Assembly: GCF_005217525.1 (NCBI RefSeq)
Contig: NZ_PNXQ01000016.1
Coordinates: 431,862 to 495,861 of the forward strand
Length of the DNA stretch: 64,000 bases
Source of the DNA: Paenibacillus terrae
GTDB lineage: Bacteria > Bacillota > Bacilli > Paenibacillales > Paenibacillaceae
Reading direction: 5' to 3'
The translations under genes were made by a program, and so were the position numbers. Below are positions 53,175 to 62,738 of this stretch, one piece after another. The notes below the pieces were generated by a model. That model saw only the letters and a list, made by a program, of their open reading frames with translations, was not told where the DNA came from and searched no databases. Numbering within the stretch: position 1 is the stretch's first letter; each line of letters starts with the position of its first letter.

Positions 53175-54347
53175 TTATTGCAAATATTCAAGCGCCAGCG
53201 CCAAAAATATGTGTCCTGACACAAGCAATGCACGCTCATCAATATCAAAATGAGGATGGTGGTGAGCATAATGTGTTCGTTCATCCTCATTACGCGCCCC
53301 CACATGAATGAAAGCTCCCGGCCGTTTCTCCAAATAATAAGCAAAATCCTCTGCTCCCATGACCGGCTTCAGATCTAGAAAAGCGTCACCTCCAAACAGC
53401 CTGCAGACAAGCTCGCGTACACGTTCGGTTTCGGCTTCAGCATTCACCAAAGAAGGATAGCCATTCAGATAGTCAATTTCATATCCTGCATGATAAGCCT
53501 CAGTCAAACCCTTGACGATACTGCGAATTTCATTCTCGACTTCCTTGCGCACTTCTTTATTGAACGTACGCACGGTCCCTTCGATTTTAGCCTTATCCGC
53601 AATGACATTGAAGGCGGTTCCCGCCTGGAAAACACCAATGGTTAGTACCGCTGATTCAATAGGGTCCACCCTGCGACTGACCACCTGCTGCAATCCGTTC
53701 ACAATTTGGCTACCGATGACAATAGAATCTACCGTCTGATGCGGTCGTGCGCCATGGCCGCCTTTGCCATTAATCTGGATCGTAAACGCATCGACTGCCG
53801 CCATGGCAGGCCCGCTCTTTAATCCAATTTTACCAAGTGGAATTTCAGAAGCGAGGTGAATACCGTATACCGCCTCCACTCCATCCAGACAGCCATCCTC
53901 AATCATAAACTTGGCTCCGCCGGGTGGCTTTTCTTCAGCATGTTGAAAAATAAACACAAGCTTGCCCTTCAGTGCCTTCCGGTTATTGCTTAATACACGT
54001 GCCACTCCAAGCAGCGCAGCCGTATGACCATCATGTCCGCAAGCATGCATAACACCAGGAACCGCGGATTTATAGGGCGCATCCTTTTCATCCTGAATAG
54101 GAAGCGCATCAAAGTCAGCGCGAAACGCAATCGTTCTACCCGGCTGGCCGCCATCTAAAAATCCGAGCACACCGTTTCCACCCACATTCGTTCTTATCTC
54201 AATACCAAAAGAGCGCAATTGATCGGCTATAAATGCAGACGTATTCGTTTCTTCAAAAGAAAGCTCGGGATGCTGATGCAGATGTCTTCTCCACGCAATC
54301 AGGTCTTGCTCACCATCTTTTAATTCCTGGACCCATTTCTCTAGCAT
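53175..54347 (-). CDS. M20-family N-acyl-amino acid amidohydrolase
   Basis: The 390-residue hydrolase has the M20D features: HQHPELSFEE, HACGHDGHTAALLG with the metal-binding Cys and His, QHAEEKPPGGAK with the catalytic Glu, and a C-terminal MGAEDFAYYLEKRPGAF. Members split N-acyl amino acids, N-acetyl-diaminopimelate or indole conjugates. It follows the peptide ABC importer genes after 110 bases on the same strand, so it probably handles an imported N-acyl amino acid or peptide. Start ATG 54347 follows AAAGAGGGTATT. Confidence 0.9.
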   Translation of the reverse strand: MLEKWVQELKDGEQDLIAWRRHLHQHPELSFEETNTSAFIADQLRSFGIEIRTNVGGNGVLGFLDGGQPGRTIAFRADFDALPIQDEKDAPYKSAVPGVMHACGHDGHTAALLGVARVLSNNRKALKGKLVFIFQHAEEKPPGGAKFMIEDGCLDGVEAVYGIHLASEIPLGKIGLKSGPAMAAVDAFTIQINGKGGHGARPHQTVDSIVIGSQIVNGLQQVVSRRVDPIESAVLTIGVFQAGTAFNVIADKAKIEGTVRTFNKEVRKEVENEIRSIVKGLTEAYHAGYEIDYLNGYPSLVNAEAETERVRELVCRLFGGDAFLDLKPVMGAEDFAYYLEKRPGAFIHVGARNEDERTHYAHHHPHFDIDERALLVSGHIFLALALEYLQ

Positions 54348-54457
54348 AATACCCTCTTTTCCTATTGAATTTATATACTTTATCCTTATCTTACCATGAA
54401 TTTACTGGAGAATCTTCTATCCTGCCGATATCAAGTCAAAGAAGATATGTCTTTGAT

Positions 54458-56590
54458 TTAGGCCGGGTAGTGACAAGCGGCATAATGTCCTGTGCCAATC
54501 GCTGTCAGTTCCGGCGCTTCCTCACGGCAACGCGAGGTTGCCAGCGGACAGCGGGTATGAAAACGACAGCCGGACGGTGGCTTCGCAGGCGAAGGAATCT
54601 CACCTTGTATCGTAATCAGCTCCCGCCGGTTTTTAGGATTCGGATTGGGGATGGAAGCAACAAGCCCTCGGGTATAGGGATGCGCCGGATGTCGGAAAAG
54701 CTCCTCGCTTGGCGCGATTTCTACAAGCTTACCCAAGTACATGACCCCAATCCGATCCGATATATGCCGAACGATGTGCAACCCGTGCGCGATAAACAAA
54801 TAGGTCGTATCCAGCTTACACTGTAAATCCTGAAGCAGATTGACAATTTGCGCCTGAACGGAAACATCCAAAGCCGACACTGCCTCATCCGCCAAAATAA
54901 ACTGCGGTTGCAGCGCAATTGCACGGGCAATCCCGATCCGCTGGCGCTGGCCTCCCGAAAATTCATGCGGAAACCGCGTGATCAGCGAAGGAGACAATCC
55001 GACTGAACTTAGTAGTTCCCCAACCCGTTCCCGTTTGGCCTTGCCACTCAGCCCTTCATGAACCGCAAGCGGTTCACCGATAATATCCCCCACATTCCAA
55101 CGGGGATCAAGTGATCCGTAAGGGTCTTGAAAAATCATCTGCATATCACGGCGTGCAGCTCGTAATTCGGAATTCCCTAACTTTGTCAGCTCCCGATCCT
55201 GAAACCATACCTGCCCTGAGGTTGGACGTTCCAACTGCATCAGAAGACGGCCTAAGGTAGATTTACCGCTGCCAGATTCACCGACCAGTCCAAAGGTTTC
55301 ACCCTGACGGATTGAAAATGATACATCATCCACCGCCCGGATGGAAGCACCTGCCCGACCGGGAAAGCTTCTTTTCACCGGATAATACTTGCGAAGCCCA
55401 TCCACCCGAAACAAATCCTGCTTGTTCTGCCCGGTGTCCGTGACAGTTACATTGGATATTACAGATTCCTTTACCTGTAAGCCATCACCGTTCACCATGA
55501 TCCCATCAACAGCAGATACGTACGTCACTTCTTTCTTTACTTCTGCCGCTTCTTCAACAGCATCTGCCGGGACTCGCCCTTCCACCGATAGCTCTGAAAT
55601 GCGCCAATCACCGGACGCAGCCAACTGCTTCGAATGCCAGCAGGCTACCTCTCGTCCATCCTTGGTAGCTAACGGAGGCGCTTCGTTTTTGCATTGATCC
55701 GTCGCATGCGGGCAACGCGGGTGAAACAAGCAGCCAGATGGCAACGCACTCAGGCTGGGGATGGCCCCCGGGATCGAAAACAGCTTGCTGCTTCGATCTG
55801 TATCCAGCGTTGCCACCGAACTAAGCAAACCTCTTGTGTACGGGTGCAACGGTAGCTCGAACAGCTCTTCCGTTGCGGCCTGCTCCACGACTCGCCCGGC
55901 ATACATCACAACAATTCGATCCGCAACCTCCGCCGCAATACCCAAATCATGCGTAATCAACAGAATCGACATGTTGAATTCCACCTTTAATTCCTGAAGC
56001 AACAGCAAAATTTGCGATTGAATCGTTACATCCAGCGCCGTTGTTGGTTCATCTGCAATCAGCAGCTCAGGTCCACATGACAGCGCCATCGCAATCATCG
56101 CCCGTTGCAGCATCCCGCCAGACAGCTCTCCGGGATACTGCTTCATACGGATTTCCGGCTCAGGAATCCCTACCCTGTTCAGCAAATGAACCGCATGAGC
56201 CCACGCTTGCTTCCGTTCCTTCCGATCATGCTCCATAATGATTTCCATCAGCTGATATCCAATAGTGTACACCGGATCAAACGCCGCCATTGGCTCCTGA
56301 AATACCATCGCCATCTTTTTACCGCGAAGCGAGCGTAATTCCTGCTGCGATAAAACGGTCAAATCTATACCCTTCAACCGAATTTGCCCTTGGGCAATTC
56401 GTCCGCCCTCATAATCAATCAGCCGCATAATCGCCTTGGAGGTAATCGTTTTTCCGCTACCGGATTCACCAACAAGGCAGACCGTCTCCCCCGCCCCGAT
56501 CGTCAGCGATACGTTGTCGAGAGCTTGCAGCAAACCTTTTTTAGTGTGAAAATCCACCGACAAATGTTCAATCTCCAGCAATGATGACAA
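54458..56590 (-). CDS. Fused double ATPase of a peptide ABC importer
   Basis: The 710-residue protein joins two Dpp/Opp ATPases. Domain one (about 1-325) has Walker [10 protein letters not shown], signature [15 protein letters not shown], Walker [13 protein letters not shown] and an oligopeptide C-terminal Cys cluster [15 protein letters not shown] linker of about 60 residues follows. Domain two (about 390-710) has [36 protein letters not shown] and [14 protein letters not shown]. Usually DppD and DppF are separate; the fusion is known in some Firmicutes and proteobacteria. It energises the permeases encoded upstream. Start ATG 56590 lies after AAGGAGGGAGTTCGTTTGTC. Confidence 0.92.
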   Translation of the reverse strand: MSSLLEIEHLSVDFHTKKGLLQALDNVSLTIGAGETVCLVGESGSGKTITSKAIMRLIDYEGGRIAQGQIRLKGIDLTVLSQQELRSLRGKKMAMVFQEPMAAFDPVYTIGYQLMEIIMEHDRKERKQAWAHAVHLLNRVGIPEPEIRMKQYPGELSGGMLQRAMIAMALSCGPELLIADEPTTALDVTIQSQILLLLQELKVEFNMSILLITHDLGIAAEVADRIVVMYAGRVVEQAATEELFELPLHPYTRGLLSSVATLDTDRSSKLFSIPGAIPSLSALPSGCLFHPRCPHATDQCKNEAPPLATKDGREVACWHSKQLAASGDWRISELSVEGRVPADAVEEAAEVKKEVTYVSAVDGIMVNGDGLQVKESVISNVTVTDTGQNKQDLFRVDGLRKYYPVKRSFPGRAGASIRAVDDVSFSIRQGETFGLVGESGSGKSTLGRLLMQLERPTSGQVWFQDRELTKLGNSELRAARRDMQMIFQDPYGSLDPRWNVGDIIGEPLAVHEGLSGKAKRERVGELLSSVGLSPSLITRFPHEFSGGQRQRIGIARAIALQPQFILADEAVSALDVSVQAQIVNLLQDLQCKLDTTYLFIAHGLHIVRHISDRIGVMYLGKLVEIAPSEELFRHPAHPYTRGLVASIPNPNPKNRRELITIQGEIPSPAKPPSGCRFHTRCPLATSRCREEAPELTAIGTGHYAACHYPA

Positions 56591-56635
56591 ACGAACTCCC
56601 TCCTTCTATAGTACTCACGAATAGGCTTCCTGATG

Positions 56636-57532
56636 CTAGTTTGCATTCATTTTCGGGTCCAGCTCATCTCTCACCCTGTCGCCCAAAATATTGACCGACA
56701 GCACGAACAACGTAATGGCTAGACCAGGAAAGGTGCATATCCACCAAGCCACTGTCAAATATCCACGTCCCTGAGACAATACCGTTCCCCAATCCGGAAT
56801 TTCCTTTACCGTGCCAAGACCCAGAAAGCTTAATCCCGATCCGGCCAAAATAGCGCTGCCGATTCCAAGCGTCGCCATTACGAGCAGAGGGGACAGGGAA
56901 TTGGGAAGCACATGTCGCCAAAAGATACCAAAAGGTGTAACTCCGATGGAGCGTGAAGCCGTAACGTAAGAACGTCCTTTTATGCTCATAATCTGCCCCC
57001 TCATCACCCTTGCATAACCCGGAATAGCAGATATGGCTACCGCCAGTACGATATTAAACAAGCTCGGCCCGAGAGCTGCCGCAATCGCCAAGGCCAGCAG
57101 AATGCCGGGAATGGTCATCAAAATATCAATTAATCGCATCAGCACTGTGTCCACGATCCCACCGATGTAGCCTGACAGTGCTCCTATAATTCCACCAGCC
57201 AGACCACCGACGAGCACCGACATAAAGCCGATAAACAGGGAATCCCTACTTCCATGAACAACCAAACTGAATACATCCCGTCCAAAATAGTCGGTTCCGA
57301 ACCAGTGAGCAGCGCTTGGACTCTGTAAAATCTGGTCGCTTAACATTTCTGTTGGCTCATAGGAAGCAACCCATTGCGGAAACGCTGCACAGGCGATCAC
57401 GAACACGATAATCAATCCTGCCGCATATACGAACCCATCCGACACTCCCCCAAACCGCAATCTTCCGGTTTTCCGAGCTACCCGCTGCTTTCTTTCCTTC
57501 CAGACTGTTTTGGCCGCCATTGTTTCTCTCAA
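56636..57532 (-). CDS. Peptide ABC transporter permease, DppC-like
   Basis: The 298-residue permease has five to six helices and the DppC-type motif HWFGTDYFGRDVFSLVVHGSR, with the ATPase contact loop SIGVTPFGIFWRHVLPNSL. I choose TTG 57530-57532 as start because AGGAGGAAGAACAG precedes it at ideal spacing; an open frame runs a further 20 codons back, into the end of the previous gene. It forms the channel with the DppB-like subunit. Confidence 0.9.
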   Translation of the reverse strand: MRETMAAKTVWKERKQRVARKTGRLRFGGVSDGFVYAAGLIIVFVIACAAFPQWVASYEPTEMLSDQILQSPSAAHWFGTDYFGRDVFSLVVHGSRDSLFIGFMSVLVGGLAGGIIGALSGYIGGIVDTVLMRLIDILMTIPGILLALAIAAALGPSLFNIVLAVAISAIPGYARVMRGQIMSIKGRSYVTASRSIGVTPFGIFWRHVLPNSLSPLLVMATLGIGSAILAGSGLSFLGLGTVKEIPDWGTVLSQGRGYLTVAWWICTFPGLAITLFVLSVNILGDRVRDELDPKMNAN

Positions 57533-57563
57533 CTGTTCTTCCTCCTCCCTGATTCCTGACGAC

Positions 57564-58490
57564 TTACGCCGAGCGTCTAACCCTTGGATCAATAAATTTA
57601 TAAGATATATCCACCAATAGATTTACGATCACGTACATGATGGCAGAGAACAACACAACTCCCTGCACAACTGGTAAATCCTTAGCCATAATCGCATCCG
57701 CAATTAAACGTCCAATACCTTGTCGCGAAAATACCGTCTCACTCACAACCGCTCCGGCCAGCATTTCTCCCATCAGCATCCCAATCATCGTTATCGTTGG
57801 AATCAACGCATTACGCAGTGCATGGCGATACATAATGACCTTCTCCGATAAGCCTTTGGAACGGAGCGTAACGATGAACTGCTCATTTATGACCTCCAGC
57901 ATACTGTTGCGTACCATTCTGACAATGAACCCTGCACCGACAATGCCCAAAGTGAAAGCAGGAAGCACAAGTGTTTTCCAACCGTTCGAGCCCATTGCAG
58001 GCAGCCATCCCAAATGAATGGAGAAAATCAGCAACAGCAGAATTCCTGACCAGAATGTGGGCATGGAAATGCCGAACAGTCCGACGATTCGCGCGACGAT
58101 ATCAATTGGCTTATTCCGATGAATGGCCGACAGCACTCCAAGCAAAACACCGATGATAACCGAAATGGCAGAACCAGCAAGCGTCAACGCCAATGTAGGC
58201 GGGAGATTAACCCATATTTTAGGTAGCACCGGATCAGCATTGAGCAGTGATTTTCCAAAATCGCCTTGCAGCAGCTTTCCAAAATAATTTAAAAATTGCA
58301 TATGAAAAGGCTGATCCACTCCCAGCTGATGACGCAAATTGGCGATCATTTCTGGCGTGGCCGTCGAAGGGTCCAGAATAGAATCCACCGGGTCCCCCGG
58401 AAGCAGATACAAAATGCTGAACACCAGAATACAAGAACCGAGAATAACTAACAGAGAGGTTACCAGACGTTCTGCAACAGCCCTGATCAT
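57564..58490 (-). CDS. Peptide ABC transporter permease, DppB-like
   Basis: The 308-residue permease has six helices and the DppB features LLPGDPVDSILDPS and GVDQPFHMQFLNYFGKLLQG near the N-terminus, with the ATPase contact loop RSKGLSEKVIMYRHALRNAL. ATG 58490 is chosen because AAAGGAG lies 8 bases upstream. It comes directly after the binding-protein gene, which carries a frameshift. Confidence 0.91.
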   Translation of the reverse strand: MIRAVAERLVTSLLVILGSCILVFSILYLLPGDPVDSILDPSTATPEMIANLRHQLGVDQPFHMQFLNYFGKLLQGDFGKSLLNADPVLPKIWVNLPPTLALTLAGSAISVIIGVLLGVLSAIHRNKPIDIVARIVGLFGISMPTFWSGILLLLIFSIHLGWLPAMGSNGWKTLVLPAFTLGIVGAGFIVRMVRNSMLEVINEQFIVTLRSKGLSEKVIMYRHALRNALIPTITMIGMLMGEMLAGAVVSETVFSRQGIGRLIADAIMAKDLPVVQGVVLFSAIMYVIVNLLVDISYKFIDPRVRRSA

Positions 58491-58541
58491 AAAGCACACT
58501 CCTTTCCGTCTGAATGGCTTGCCAGAGACAATTTAGCCATA

Positions 58542-60186
58542 CTATTTTTGAATGCGCACATCGTTAAACAGCGGATAACCCAATAAATCAAATTTAAGAC
58601 CTTGTACGGACTTGGCAGCTCCAACGGTATAAGGGAATACATAAATCGGAATGATAACGGCTTGATCACGGATCAATTGTTGTACCTTTTTGTAAATCCC
58701 CTCCCGCTTGGCATCCTCCTTTTCAATCGCTCCCTGCTCCAGCAGCTTGTCGACCTCTGGATTAGATAAGTTAGGCAGCGTAGGCAGCTGATTCGGAGCC
58801 GCTGTGTGGTAAAAAGCATATAACGCGTTCGGGTCCACATTGACCTGACTATTCCCGTAGAAATCATAGTTTCCGTTCGTATATACAACCGTTGCAACAT
58901 CCTTGGTAATTTCAATCTTCACATCAACACCGATTTTCTTCAACTGCTGCTGAATAATGGCTGCAATATCGTTGCCGCTTTTCACGATTCGGCGTGCCAT
59001 CTACATAATGCAGCGTCAGACGTTTTCCATCCTTCACTCGAAAACCATCCGCACCTTTGACCCAACCCAGCTCATCCAGAAGCTGATTGGCTTTGTTAGC
59101 ATCCGGCTGTAAGCCGTTTTCCAGTGATTTATCATATGCGAAAATGCCCGGAGTAAGCGATGACCAAGCCTGCTCGTAGGTGCCCAGGTAAAGGGTTTTG
59201 ACCATCGTTCCCACATCAATTCCATATTGCAACGCCTGTCTGGCCTTCAATTCATTCCATGGCGCCTTCTTCTGGTTAATGAACAGCGTGTACGGTAAGC
59301 CTAGGGTATTGACCTGCAACAATTGAAAATTAGGGTCACTCTTCAGCGTTAAAATGTTTTGTGGAGGAACTGTTTCTGCGGCCAAGGCCTGCCCACTCTG
59401 CACACTACCGATCCGGGTCGCTTCCTCCGGCACGATTTTAAAGGTTACGCTATCTAAATACGGTGCTCCCTTGTTCTCAATGGTTTCCGGTGCCCATTTG
59501 TAATCCGGGTTACGCTCAATTTTTATTTCTGCATTTTCGTCCCATTTTACAAACTTGAACGGGCCTGTGCCCACTGGATGCTTGCCGAATTGATCTCCAT
59601 ATTTCTTGACTCCTGCAGGAGAAACAATAGCTACTGCCGGGATCGTTAAATTGCTCAAAAATGCCTGAGATGGTCGTTTCAGATTCAGCTTAATTGTGTA
59701 TTCGTCTAATACTTGTGAGGATTCATACGGGGCCAGCAGGTTAGCGGCATTGCCAACTACAGCTTGCGGATCAATAATTCTGTCATAGCTGAATTTAACT
59801 GCTTCCGCATTAAATGGAGTTCCGTCATGGAACTTGACGTCCTTGCGCAGCTTGAACGTATAGCTTTTTCCATCCTCGGAAACGCTCCATTCGGTCGCAA
59901 GCCAAGGCTTAATCGTATTGTCCGGCAGCTTTACCACCAAGTTATCGAATATCCCCCGATACACCCGGGATGCTACCGCCAAGCCACTCCTATGCGGGTC
60001 CAGTGAATCCGGCGATGTAGCCAGTGCATAGGTCAGGTCTCCACCTTCTGCGGCTTGCCCGCCTCCAGCTGCATTTGCTCCCGTATTCGTAGAATTGGCT
60101 CCACCATTATCTGAGCATGCCGACAATACCAGCACCAGCGACAGGGTTAGAGCTACCATTTTGGCATATCGACTTGTTCGTTTCAC
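58542..60186 (-). pseudogene. Peptide-binding lipoprotein gene with frameshift
   Basis: Two frames together encode a normal SBP_bac_5 (DppE/OppA-like) receptor of about 548 residues. The first starts at GTG 60186 with GGAGAG 9 bases upstream, has the lipoprotein signal VALTLSLVLVLSAC, and follows the family to LTLHYVDGTPNREKR; it then leaves the frame. The second resumes with NDIAAIIQQQLKKIGVDVKI and runs to the true end at 58542. The shift is near 58974-58977, where one extra base (the C in CGGCAAC on the minus strand) restores the frame if removed. Either the receptor is inactive or this is a sequencing error; the intact rest of the operon favours caution. Confidence 0.85.
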
Positions 60187-60378
60187 TTGAAAGCACTCTC
60201 CAATCTTATGGGTAATGTTATGAATATATTGCATTTTAGAGCCGATGTTACATTGTTTATAATTCCAATCAGTTATATATGAATTGTACAAATAACTGTA
60301 TACCCGCGTTTTTATAGTGTCAATGCAAGTTCTAATTGGAATGATCTATAGATGGATAGAAGACTTAAATTGACAACG

Positions 60379-60419
60379 CAAAAAAGAGCCGACAGAAATG
60401 CTCTCCCCGGCTCTTTTTC
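60379..60419. terminator. Bidirectional terminator next to GNAT gene
   Basis: AAAAAGAGCCG and CGGCTCTTTTT form an 11-bp stem with loop of about 14 bases. Confidence 0.85.
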
Positions 60420-60444
60420 GCTGCTAATTACAGTTTTGAATTTT

Positions 60445-60954
60445 TCAGGTATTGAAAAACTGACTTATATTCCCTCGTACCGGATGAGTCTGCTCCCTGT
60501 AGTCCCCATCTGTATAACTGCCAATCACCTTACGCCAAAAGGACTGCGCTGGCCTGTTCGTGCTCATCTGCGTTACCTTCCAACGCCCGGCAAAACGTCC
60601 AAACAGCTCATGAGCCGCCCAAGTACCGACCCCATTATGCCGATATGGACGCAGCACAAAGAACTCAGCCATGTAGTAGTCAGCCTCCCGATTGCTGGAC
60701 ATTCGGTCAACCAACGCAAAACCTACGGGAACATCCTGTCTCCAGATTAGAAAAGGTAACTTCTGTTCACCGCTTGTCCAGTATTGATATAAGTCCGGGT
60801 AGGCCGGGAAAGTGCCGTTTTCAGTAACATCAATTCGAAGATAGGCTGTAAAATCATATAAATAAAATTGCATGAGCTGCACAATAATGCCCTTCTGCGA
60901 CTCTGGTACACTTTTTATGGACAGCTTCAACTCCGACTGGATGTCATACCCCAT
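60445..60954 (-). CDS. GNAT-family N-acetyltransferase
   Basis: The 169-residue protein has the acetyl-CoA-binding GNAT core: DYYMAEFFVLRPYRHNGVGTWAAHELF (split here as AEFFVLRPYRHNGVG and TWAAHELFG), with the RxxGxG-like loop RHNGVG, and an N-terminal region with FAYLRIDVTENG-like FTAYLRIDVTENGTFP. The acceptor substrate is unknown. Start ATG 60954 follows AGAGAGGTGAAAAT. It lies downstream of the divergent xerS gene. Confidence 0.8.
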   Translation of the reverse strand: MGYDIQSELKLSIKSVPESQKGIIVQLMQFYLYDFTAYLRIDVTENGTFPAYPDLYQYWTSGEQKLPFLIWRQDVPVGFALVDRMSSNREADYYMAEFFVLRPYRHNGVGTWAAHELFGRFAGRWKVTQMSTNRPAQSFWRKVIGSYTDGDYREQTHPVRGNISQFFNT

Positions 60955-61084
60955 ATTTTCACCTCTCTTGACGGATTAGTTCGTTCTTTACTTCGATTCG
61001 CATTCCATCTTATATTACACTCCATCCGGTGCTGTTCAAAATATGCTAAAATACATATATTATGACCGGACGAGGTGGAGCCCA

Positions 61085-62185
61085 ATGAATATACAAAAGA
61101 TCATCGACCGGCGCAAACTGGATGAAAAAATGCCAGGATTGCCATGGTACGTGCAGCAATTTATGGATTACAAGCTACCTGACCTGTCCCCTTCCACATT
61201 GCTGGAATATGTGCGGGATTATGAAGCTTTTTTTGCATGGCTTCGCTCGGAAGGCTTATCTGCAGGAGAGACGAACGCCCAAGTTACGCTGGAAGAATTG
61301 GAGACGCTCCATATGGATAGTATTACAGGCTATCGTTTGTTTCTATCGACTAAGCGTGAAGGCTCCAATTCCCGCATTACGATTTCACGCAAGCTTTCGT
61401 CCCTGCGTTCCCTCTTTCATTATTTGAGCCAGATCGCTGAGGATGAAAACTTTTATCCTTTACTCAAGCGCAACATTATGGCCAAGGTCGAAATCAAGCG
61501 CATACATAAACCCAAGGACACAGCGGCCAAGCTCAAAGGAAAAATACTGGAGGAGGAAGAGCTGCTTGAATTTATCGGCTACATTTATGAAGGCTATGGA
61601 CAAGATTTGGCCGGTAACAAGCAGGCACTGTACTCCTATGAGCTGAACAAGGAACGTGACGCCTGTATCGCCAGTCTGATTCTAAATTCGGGCCTGCGCG
61701 TATCTGAAATCGTCAATCTGAATCTGGACGATCTGGATGTAAACAATAAATTACTATATGTGTATCGTAAAGGCAACAACGACGAGACCTTTAAAACGCC
61801 AGTATATTTCCGCGAGCAGTCCAAAGATGATCTGGCACTCTATTTGTCTCTGCGGCATACTCGTTATCGCGCACCCAAAAAGGAAAAAGCGCTCTTCGTC
61901 GCACGTCCCAACGGTAGTACAGAAGGCAAACGGATGACCAAAAGAGCGATTCAGGCGATGATTATCAAGTATGCCAAACGGTTCGGCAAGCCTTACCTGA
62001 CCGTTCACAAGCTCCGTCATTCCTTTGCCACCGACTACTATTTGCAAAACGATATCTACAAAACGAAGGAACAGCTCGGTCACGCCTCCACAGAAACGAC
62101 AGAAGTTTATGCCCATCTGACCGACAAGACCATGTCCCAAGCGATTGAACGGCGGGTGGATACTCAAGCCGGCTCAGCCGATTAA
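61085..62185 (+). CDS. xerS: Tyrosine recombinase XerS
   Basis: The 366-residue protein is a tyrosine recombinase of the XerS type (about 356 residues in streptococci), longer than XerC or XerD. The catalytic residues are Arg in NSGLRVSEIVNL, Lys in YRKGNNDETFKTP, HKLRHSFATD, His in QLGHASTETT and Tyr in TEVYAHL. In streptococci XerS alone resolves chromosome dimers at difSL. I find no difSL-like sequence near the gene. Start ATG 61085 follows GAGGTGGAGCCCA; an earlier in-frame ATG is less likely. It is convergent with mobB. Confidence 0.88.
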   Translation: MNIQKIIDRRKLDEKMPGLPWYVQQFMDYKLPDLSPSTLLEYVRDYEAFFAWLRSEGLSAGETNAQVTLEELETLHMDSITGYRLFLSTKREGSNSRITISRKLSSLRSLFHYLSQIAEDENFYPLLKRNIMAKVEIKRIHKPKDTAAKLKGKILEEEELLEFIGYIYEGYGQDLAGNKQALYSYELNKERDACIASLILNSGLRVSEIVNLNLDDLDVNNKLLYVYRKGNNDETFKTPVYFREQSKDDLALYLSLRHTRYRAPKKEKALFVARPNGSTEGKRMTKRAIQAMIIKYAKRFGKPYLTVHKLRHSFATDYYLQNDIYKTKEQLGHASTETTEVYAHLTDKTMSQAIERRVDTQAGSAD

Positions 62186-62189
62186 TGTC

Positions 62190-62738
62190 TCAGTCCTGCT
62201 CATTCCGAACTCCTTCTCTTTGCTTCTGAATCTGTCCAAGTAACCAGCGGCCTGCCGGGCCGTTGGCATCGGCAGGAAATATCTGCATCGTTTGATCCGA
62301 AAAATGGCTCTGTGCCCAGCCCGTATGATCCTCCCAAACCGCTACTCCCTGTACATTGGTCAGCTCTGTGGTAAGCTTGGCATCCGATTGTTCCCGTACC
62401 ATGACTAGCTTCGGATAATGCTCCTGCTTGAAGCCTTCCAACAGCACACAGTCGTATGCCTGAAAATGCCGGATCAGTCCGGTGACAGGCCGGCTATGCT
62501 CCTCTAAAATAGCTGTTCTTCCACCTGAAACAATGGCTACGCCTTCGGCTCCCGCTTGTCGATGCTTGTACGTATCTGTTCCCTTATGATCCATCTCAAA
62601 CTCATGTCCATCATGCTTGATCACAGCAATGCGTAGCCCAGACTCTCGCAAATAAACAATCAATCCTCCGAGGAAGGTCGTTTTGCCCGTATTTTTGAAG
62701 CCGACGACCTGACATACATACGGATTTATCGTATTCAC
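62190..62738 (-). CDS. mobB: Molybdopterin-guanine dinucleotide biosynthesis protein MobB
   Basis: The 182-residue P-loop GTPase has Walker A GFKNTGKTTF, then the KHDGHEFEMDHKGTDT loop of MobB. It assists attachment of GMP to molybdopterin. Start GTG 62738 overlaps the moeA stop (GTGA), so the two are translationally coupled. It is the last gene of the unit; xerS converges on it with only 4 bases between. Confidence 0.93.
   Translation of the reverse strand: MNTINPYVCQVVGFKNTGKTTFLGGLIVYLRESGLRIAVIKHDGHEFEMDHKGTDTYKHRQAGAEGVAIVSGGRTAILEEHSRPVTGLIRHFQAYDCVLLEGFKQEHYPKLVMVREQSDAKLTTELTNVQGVAVWEDHTGWAQSHFSDQTMQIFPADANGPAGRWLLGQIQKQREGVRNEQD

Noticed and set aside
60955..61084. difSL-like site next to xerS
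   Set aside because: I looked for the streptococcal-type sequence upstream of xerS and found no convincing match.
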